DNA of 64,000 bases from Amphiura filiformis (Eukaryota > Echinodermata > Ophiuroidea > Amphilepidida > Amphiuridae): contig NC_092628.1 of the NCBI RefSeq assembly GCF_039555335.1, positions 100,211,893 to 100,275,892 of the forward strand, read 5' to 3'. The notes beneath the pieces were generated by a model. That model was not told where the DNA came from and did no database searches. It was given only the letters and a program-made list of their open reading frames with translations. The position numbers were made by a program, and so were the translations under genes. Below are positions 57,655 to 64,000 of the stretch, in pieces (positions within the stretch are counted from its first letter, which is position 1; the number at the start of each line of letters is the position of its first letter).

Positions 57655-57796
57655 TATAAGGTTGCAGGGTCTTGATAAGGCCGTATAAAATTAATTTCTT
57701 GGTTCTCATCCCCACCCGCTTTGTTTTCTGGAGATGGTCCATATTTCTTTCTTTTTCAATTTTCAAGTATAATTTCATTCCAGCAATTCATAATAT

Positions 57797-58039
57797 GTGA
57801 TACGATCAAGCAAAATTAGTCGGAACTCGGAAATACTAAATTTTCAGTTTCTTTTAAGATAGTAAAAAAAATTTACAATGCTGCATTTTGCAGAAAACCC
57901 CATTGAACAATAAGTTCCAAAGATATGAGCAATTAAAGAGTTTCCAAAACAACAGGAAACAAAGGGAATATTTCCTTTGTTTGGCTATATCTCAAAATCA
58001 ATATTTCGAGTTCCGACTGATTTTGCTTGATCACATCAC
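57797..58039. mobile_element. MITE family A, copy 4
   Basis: It starts GTGATACGATCAAGCAAAAT, then TCGGAACTCGGAAATACTAA. It ends GAGTTCCGACTGATTTTGCT then TGATCACATCAC. It shares an interior block (CCAAAGATATGAGCAATTAA) with copies 1 and 3. In intron C-D, 103 bp from exon C. Confidence 0.9.
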
Positions 58040-58142
58040 ATATGCTGATACTGTCATTGAAGCAATTCATAATGCTGATAACGAGAACCAAAAAATGAAT
58101 TCCCAAGACTGACTGAATCATGACTTTTCAGTGTTTCTTTAC

Positions 58143-58299
58143 CTTGGATAGCCGTGTAAAAATGGACAATCCTCCTCTTTGAGACACTGTCCTTCTTCCC
58201 AAAAGCGACATGGTATACGACTCAAGTCATGTGCGAATCGGCACCCAGCCCGTCTGCAGTTACCCTCTAGGAAAAAACTGCATGGTCTGTATTTCAAAC
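58143..58299 (-). CDS. KIAA0232-like/CCCH gene, exon C: two CCCH zinc fingers
   Basis: A 157-base exon (acceptor ATCTTTATGCAG, donor GTAAAG), entering in phase 1 and leaving in phase 2. It encodes a tandem CCCH pair. Finger 1 is CSFFLEGNC-x4-C-RFAH (CX7CX4CX3H); finger 2 is CRFWEEGQC-x5-C-PFLH (CX7CX5CX3H). They are separated by the conserved-looking DLSRIP linker. All eight zinc ligands are present. CCCH pairs of this kind usually bind single-stranded RNA, so a role in mRNA regulation is the natural inference. Exon B ends with a basic stretch (LPTKKRKPR) just before it, consistent with a nuclear localisation signal or RNA contact. Confidence 0.85.
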
Positions 58300-58640
58300 C
58301 TGCATAAAGATAATAAATATGCATTGTTAACTTCACAGTCATGATACGTTGTTATCATCATGTTATTGTTTGGTCTCTTGCAGAAGTTCTAGAACTTGGA
58401 ACAGGTAAAAGCGTTGAAAACTGCATTAGCATGCAGGCGCACAGCATATTCTATATGTAACAAGCATTTTGATGTTAGAAAACTTCTTTCTACCACAAAC
58501 GCTTTACAGAAGCCTTCTGGCACGTTGCTAGAAAAGCGTGAGAAACACAAATGCACATTTTGCGCATGCGTTTCCAGGGAGAACCTCATTTTGGCAGCAA
58601 GATGGCGGATCCGTGCAAAGGGTGAATATGATATCAGTAT

Positions 58641-58737
58641 TACCTTCATGTAAGCATTCAGAGTTAACATAGTATCAAGCGTCTAATCCCTCACTCAAGT
58701 CTTGACTCATTTTGTGTTATGCTTACATGAAGGATAG
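58641..58737. repeat. Short inverted repeat in intron B-C
   Basis: TACCTTCATGTAAGCA is mirrored by TGCTTACATGAAGGATA with a 65-bp loop. Confidence 0.6.
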
Positions 58738-58764
58738 ACAATGATATCCCATTGTTACTCTTAC

Positions 58765-58933
58765 CTCTTGGTTTGCGTTTCTTGGTTGGTAGTTTCATCA
58801 CTGGCTCGCTTTCCTCCTTAATCCATTGTTGTTCCAGATCGCTGGAATAATACGCTTTACGTGCTCCAATCTCTCCAGGTTCATCCTTCAGTCCTTCCTC
58901 CAACAAGAACACTTCATCATCGTAGGGAAACAT
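58765..58933 (-). CDS. KIAA0232-like/CCCH gene, exon B
   Basis: A 169-base exon (acceptor CCATATACAG, donor GTAAGAG), phase 0 in and phase 1 out, linking exon A to the zinc-finger exon in frame. It encodes MFPYDDEVFLLEEGLKDEPG, then YYSSDLEQQWIKEESEPVMK and ends LPTKKRKPR. The first half is acidic, the end strongly basic. The initial ATG is internal to the reading frame; it could serve as an alternative start but has no need to. Confidence 0.8.
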
Positions 58934-59539
58934 CTGTATATGGTCAAGAACAAAGCACTTTTTAGTCAATACTATTGCTATAATCAAAATTTATAGCTAC
59001 TTTAAGTTGCCCCCTTCATCAAGTCATTCACCTTTAGTTCACATGTTTTTAGATTTTGAATTCCACAGAGTATCCAAATAACAGACATAATGATAAAATT
59101 ATTAAAAGAGATTGACTGTATAAATCCAAAACCTGATTATTTCTAAATTTTACATTAACATTAAGCACTAAGTAAATTCATGTACAATTCAAGATTGCAT
59201 ATGACGTTCTGTCAACTAGACAAAAAATGCTGCACTGCGCAGGTCAGCAACCAATCAGCAATCATGCTGCACCTTTACCCTGATATCAGATGCAAACTTA
59301 CCTTTTTAATTTGGTCTTTCATTATAGTACCCCTTCGTTATAGTACCCCTACATGTACAATCATTTAATGAGTCATTTTCTGTCACTAGCACTGCATCTA
59401 GCAGGTACAAATAACTAGCGAACTTACTATCGAGCGTTTTTAAAACATGCAAACATGAAGAGCCCATCCACAAAATTGTAAAGGGTTTTCGATACACACA
59501 GTTATATACGAACAAGTAAACCTGCAAATGTGTGTCTCA

Positions 59540-59900
59540 ACCCCATTAGCTCAGTTGGTAAAGCGCCAGACTTTGGTACAATTTCATGTTTTCAAAAGCG
59601 CTTGATAGTAAGCACTTATGTGACCCATCACATCGAAACAGACCACTTCGCGGCAGAAATGAAAATGGAGATTTAAACACTGGGATAAACTGCTGATTTT
59701 TAGCTTTAAAATGACACCTTACTTGTTGAACAGATACAGTAAAAATGTTTTAGGAGGCAAAAGAAACTCAAATTTTATTTTATTTATATTTTCTCATCTT
59801 CTTTCATTGTTATCTGCTAATGAAGCTAGCCGTGAAGTGGTCGGTTTTGATGTGATGGGTCACATATGCTAACTATCATGTTTTTACGGTATTGAGCCCC
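59540..59900 (+). repeat. tRNA-like SINE head split by an inserted hairpin element
   Basis: CCATTAGCTCAGTTGGTAAA then GCGCCAGACTTTGG gives a D-arm-like box A. After the insertion, GGTATTGAGCCCCAGTCTGG resembles box B. The two halves flank a small palindrome (TGATAGTAAGCAC and TATGCTAACTATCA) whose centre holds the element at 59619-59864. Confidence 0.55.
59619..59864. mobile_element. TA-flanked MITE with TGTGACCCATCACATC ends
   Basis: TGTGACCCATCACATCGAAA then CAGACCACTTCGCGGC on the left is mirrored by GCCGTGAAGTGGTCGGTTTT then GATGTGATGGGTCACA on the right (36-bp TIR). TA lies immediately outside each end. 246 bp. In intron A-B. Confidence 0.9.
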
Positions 59901-59975
59901 AGTCTGGTAAAAGGACTCCCAACCTTTTTTTGGAGTGTAACACCACTTCTAAAAAGTACGAACAAATATTTTCTT

Positions 59976-60170
59976 GAAAGTAAATTAAATTAAACTTCAA
60001 CACTACTTGTTCATTTTCGCTTACCGGGAGCGCTTTCGAGGAACTTCCTCGTCGTCAGCCGATGTTGTTGGCTCTGATGTATTTCTTGGAAATACGAGGA
60101 AGTTCCTCGAAAGCGCTCCCGGTAAGCGAAAAATAAACAAGTAGTGTTGAAGTTTAATTTAATTACTTTC
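59976..60170. mobile_element. Near-perfect hairpin element, arms of about 70 bp
   Basis: The left arm (GAAAGTAAATTAAATTAAAC through GCTTACCGGGAGCGCTTTCG to GAGGAACTTCCTCGT) is nearly identical to the reverse complement of the right arm. The loop is about 50 bp (60050-60093). In intron A-B, about 190 bp downstream of the exon A donor. Confidence 0.9.
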
Positions 60171-60360
60171 ATTTTATTACCACTACGTATGAATCTGCAA
60201 TTCTATATAAATATTTTCTTGTCTCATCTTTTAAATAGTTCATACAAAGTCTCATGGGCCAACTTTTAAGCTCGCAACCAAAGTTGGATCACTACCTACA
60301 AGGTTGAGAGACACAAGACTGGGGCAACTTTTGGTCAACATTAAGTATACTTGTACTCAC

Positions 60361-63300
60361 CTGATGTTCAGAGTCCGACGTCACAATTGGATCATACTCT
60401 GCCATACCAAATGCCTTCTGATTGATAAGGAATCCACCACTCTCTCCGCTTCCTATTCCAGCATGTCCTACACCTCCCGTATCCCATGGATCTACTGGCC
60501 CCCTATCTCTTGGCAAGTTCCTTACACTGGTATAACTTGTTCGCATATCGTCAGAATCTTTGTCTACATCAAAACCAGTTGGCTTCATACCAAAAGCAGT
60601 GCTTGTAACAACGTCTTTGTTTTTCGTCAAAATCTGACTGTCAAACACTTGTGTTGATGGAGGGATTTGTCTCTCCAGCCAACGACCTCCTCTGTGCCAC
60701 TCTTCATCTGCTTTTGGGGAAGATTCTAATTCAAATCCAAAGCGACTAGTTTTTTTAGGTTTATAACCCACCTGTGCTTCTCTTGTTGACCAATCCATGC
60801 GGCCAACTGGAGGTGGGGGAATCTGATATGGCTCAAATATGTTCTCCACATTTCCTAATTGCACATTTGTAGTAGTATCCTCCTCTGCGTCTACAGAATC
60901 CGGAGACATGCCTTCGTTTATGGGACGGAAATGCGTCTTTGGAGAAATCAGTAAATCCTCCACCCCGGTCTCAACTTCTTCACCTCCACCTCGGAACATA
61001 TCCTGTGGTCTGGCTATAATTGGATCGGGTCGCATACCTGTGGTTCTCACCGGCTCCGGTTTACTTATGACTGGTTTGATGGCCGTCAGCTTCCCAGATT
61101 CAATGCCAGTTGGTGGAGTCCATACATTGCATCCTACTTGAAAACCTTGGGTTAAATCAAAGCCTACAAGGTTCTGAGGAGTGCTGTCCACATCTTGCAA
61201 TGAACCTGTGTTGGTGCTCCACTCAACTTTGTCTTTATTGCACGTATCTTGCAGATTCTCGGTCAGCTCACGTATATCTCCCGTTTCTTTCATAACTTCT
61301 TCAATAAACTCTGCTTCTGACACCATCTCATCTGTTTCTGTTCCCGACGCTGGGCTCAAGCTGCCCTCCCCAGCATCACTCATACTTCGAGCGAAATCAA
61401 ACCTCGATGAGCTCCGCGAGCCCATGAAGACAGGACTGTCCATCAAACTGTCCTCAATGACACTTTTTTCATCAACACTTTTGGTTGGATCAAATGGCGA
61501 CAAACTTTGTGGGGTGCTCTCGCCTAGAGGTCCACTTCCAAGACGTTCCCTTAGTTTGGGACTCAGCAATTTCTGCAGAGATGAGGATAGGAGTAAAGAA
61601 CCCTCCTGAGATCCAGATTTATCCCAAAGATCACGAATACTGCTGTCAGCAGGACTAGTGCTACAACTGCTGTAATGACTGTTGTTGCGACTGCTGTATG
61701 GACTTCCATACACTCCTCCCTCGATGAACGCACCTTTCTTTTTGTGCACGCGTGGATCGAAACTATCCTCCCATCTGACAATCTTTGGAGGTTGAACAAA
61801 ACGTGGTTGAGCCTCATATGTAGCCCACAGCGCACTGTTAACATCCAAAGTCTGTGTATCTTGAGAAGGTATATCGCACACTGCTTTAATTCCTTGAGTC
61901 AAAGAATCTTTCCTATTAGGTTCAAGTATGTCCCCTTTACTCTCTTCTGGAGTAAGAGCATCTGGTGGGACGCACTGAAGATCAGAAGCATCACCATCAC
62001 CAGTAGACCAAGATGTAAAGCTTCGATAATGCTCATCATGATCGGAGCAAAACGTGCCATCATGAGAGTGGTGATGAGTGTGTGTAGGGCTACAAATGCG
62101 AAGTAAGCTGTCATTACCTCGACCGGTCCCAATAGGTAGATGTGTGGCAGTTGCCCCACCATCTAGTACCATCACACTTCCTTCTTCCACCATGACTTTA
62201 AGTGGTACAGATTTTTCATCATCATCATCTCCTGGTAATCCATCTGATGGGGGAAGATTTTCATCAACTCTCATGCTCTCCTCCTGCTGGCCAGTTGGTG
62301 ACAGCGTCTTCATCTGTTTTGATGTGTCTGGCCACAGATTTGTGGAATTATCCGGCATAAGATCCTTCTGCCATATGGCTGCTAAGAAGGATGCAGATCC
62401 CAGCAAGTCTTCTGAAGACTCGCCTTCTTGCTCTCCTCCAATCTGCAGATCACCAGTTATTCCCAGGGAATCAATGGACCACACTCCACTACCTTGCTGT
62501 TGCATTTCGCTCAACATGAACTCATAATCGTATTGCAGCGGTAGGCTTGTACCAAACATAGAATCTGCCGTTGTTCTGTCCTGCGGTCTAATCTTCGTCA
62601 AATCTTCTGCACTTCGCCTCCTTGGTAGGCATTCTACAACCCCTTCCAGTTTCAGCATCTTGGAAGGGCTTCCCTCATTCTCCTCCAATAATTCCTTTCC
62701 ACATTTGATTGCTGCTGACCTAATTGCTTTTGTAATGGTGTCCTTGGGTAGCTCTTCCAAATCTCCATTGTAATCATCCATGATGTCACGACAAAGACTC
62801 TCAGCCAAAGAGCTCACTGCCTCTTCCAAGCTTGTATCTCCGCTATTTCCTGGTGAGCTGTGACTTTCCGCTTTGTACAAGGTCTGTAGTTTGCTATTGT
62901 GTATATTATCTTCCAGTTGCTCTGAAGGTACATCCAGAGGCTGTGTGTACCAACTGCTATCCTCAGTATTTTGTTGTTTATTTGATGTTTTACCTTTATG
63001 GGTGATAGATTTTAGTGATACCAAAGTATGGTGTCCATTTTTCTGCTTCCTTCCATTTCGTAAGTTCCTTGCCTCCAATTTCTCTGTGAAACTCTTTTCT
63101 GTATTTACTGCACCGTGCCTACCTGATGTCTTCCCATCTTGGTGGTGATGCTGTTGGTGGTGATGATGTCCATTGCCACCGTGATTTGCTTTCTTGGTTT
63201 GGTACTTGGGCACTAAAAAGACCGGATTCTTGTACTCTTTTGATACATCATCCGGCAAACTGTTGGTTCGCTGATGCTTTTTGATGTTGTATGTAGGAGA

Positions 63301-63505
63301 GGTGCTGCTACGAGACACCGATGCGCTTTTGGAGAAGCGCACTCCTACTACGTCTTTTTGGTTGATGGTATTGTCACCAGTGGAGTCCCTGGGAGATCGG
63401 TTTTTGCCTTTGCCTCCCTTGGATCCCCACGCTCCTTGAGGTTTGGAGCCAGATGGATTTATGAGATTGGTCTTGTCACTCAGAGCTGGAAATGCCTCAT
63501 AGTAT
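60361..63505 (-). CDS. KIAA0232-like/CCCH gene, large exon A (5' part of the gene in window)
   Basis: A 3,145-base exon: acceptor (TTTCCAATGTACAG) at 63506 and donor GTGAGT at 60355-60360. It has about 1,048 codons, starting at the last base of a codon and ending in phase 0, so earlier exons lie outside the window. It opens YYEAFPALSDK, has a His-rich run (HHHHQQHHHQ), SSWYTQPLDVPSEQ, a GGVYGSPYSS block and ISPKTHFRPINEG near its end. From memory these match, in order, the vertebrate KIAA0232 protein (YYEAFPPLSEK, LWYTEP, GGVYG, ISPRTHFRPI). The rest is Ser/Asp/Glu-rich and probably disordered. KIAA0232 has no established molecular function. All opposite-strand frames here are shadows. Confidence 0.85.
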
Positions 63506-64000
63506 CTGTACATTGGAAACAAATACCATATTATCATTATTTCATTTCTTATTCCTTTACTATCATCGCAAGTTTGGCAATCATGTAATGGTTGGGGTGT
63601 GTGTATTTGTCTTAGAATTTTGTCGCACAATGCAGGAATCAATTTTCCCTCTTACAAAGGAATTTTACAAGCATTATCTGGTTCTCTAAGTATTGTAAAG
63701 CATGAGATGAAATTTTTTGCGAGTGCAGTTGATTGATGCATGAGAATATTTTTTCTTCCTATAGACCTTTAAGGAAATGTACAAATTTATGGAAATTTCA
63801 TGTCACATAAACATGGGTTCTGTTCAAAACACAAAATTTTAATGCCTTGAAAATATCATTTAAAAGACTTAAGAAATTACAACCTTGGATCAATTAAGCA
63901 ATTTAGAATCACACAAATATGTTTATGAGAATCTCTGCAGCTTTGATTCCTGGCTTTACAGTAAAAGTATCAAATCTGAGTTGACATCTTTATGTCTAAC
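63506..64000 (-). other. Intron upstream of exon A
   Basis: AT-rich sequence with no exon or recognised repeat. The gene continues beyond the right edge. Confidence 0.6.

Noticed and set aside
58389-58670. Opposing frames in intron B-C
   Set aside because: Both strands are open over the same bases, neither shows a known domain, and a short inverted repeat overlaps one end.
60304-63588. Plus-strand frames of 60-149 codons opposite exon A
   Set aside because: Shadows of a strongly supported minus-strand exon.

Overview
This is a 64 kb eukaryotic window: AT-rich, intron-containing and full of transposon relics. There are no operons or bacterial signals. Three things suggest an invertebrate animal, perhaps a marine deuterostome: a KIAA0232-like animal gene, a Calx-beta gene, and a mix of LINE, Penelope-like, tRNA-SINE, hAT-like and mariner-like elements. 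A short degenerate CCCTAA patch fits a TTAGGG-type telomere lineage. I cannot name the species.

Layout. 1-2010 is a 40-bp minisatellite running off the left edge. 2-19 kb is mostly non-genic: foldback elements, a 190-bp satellite (5.1-6.6 kb), duplicated dispersed repeats, a Penelope-like relic and LINE relics, with a few possible plus-strand terminal exons. 19-26 kb holds the better small exons: a plus-strand terminal exon (19155-19285), two consecutive minus-strand exons of a Calx-beta gene (20981-20787 and 20291-19894), a separate minus-strand terminal exon (22006-21801) and a plus-strand terminal exon (25843-26012). Between them lie nested inverted-repeat elements, a SINE and a LINE reverse transcriptase relic. 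26-42 kb is repeat territory: LINE ends, a 1.5-kb long-TIR element, a SINE and an unusual inverted array of a GCTAGTCCGAA motif. 42-53.5 kb is comparatively repeat-poor, with one possible minus-strand exon and one hAT-like element.

The main gene lies on the minus strand from 63505 to 53584. Five exons join with matching phases at every junction (A 63505-60361, B 58933-58765, C 58299-58143, D 55408-55321, E 53835-53584). They give about 1,269 residues, with the 5' end beyond the window. Exon A matches the poorly characterised KIAA0232 family. Exon C adds two CCCH zinc fingers, which I do not recall in the human protein. Its introns carry a mariner-like element, two copies of a four-copy MITE family, a hAT-like MITE, a LINE 3' end and hairpin elements.

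The most distinctive theme is the number and variety of palindromic elements. At least fifteen separate inverted-repeat families or copies can be recognised, several nested in one another.
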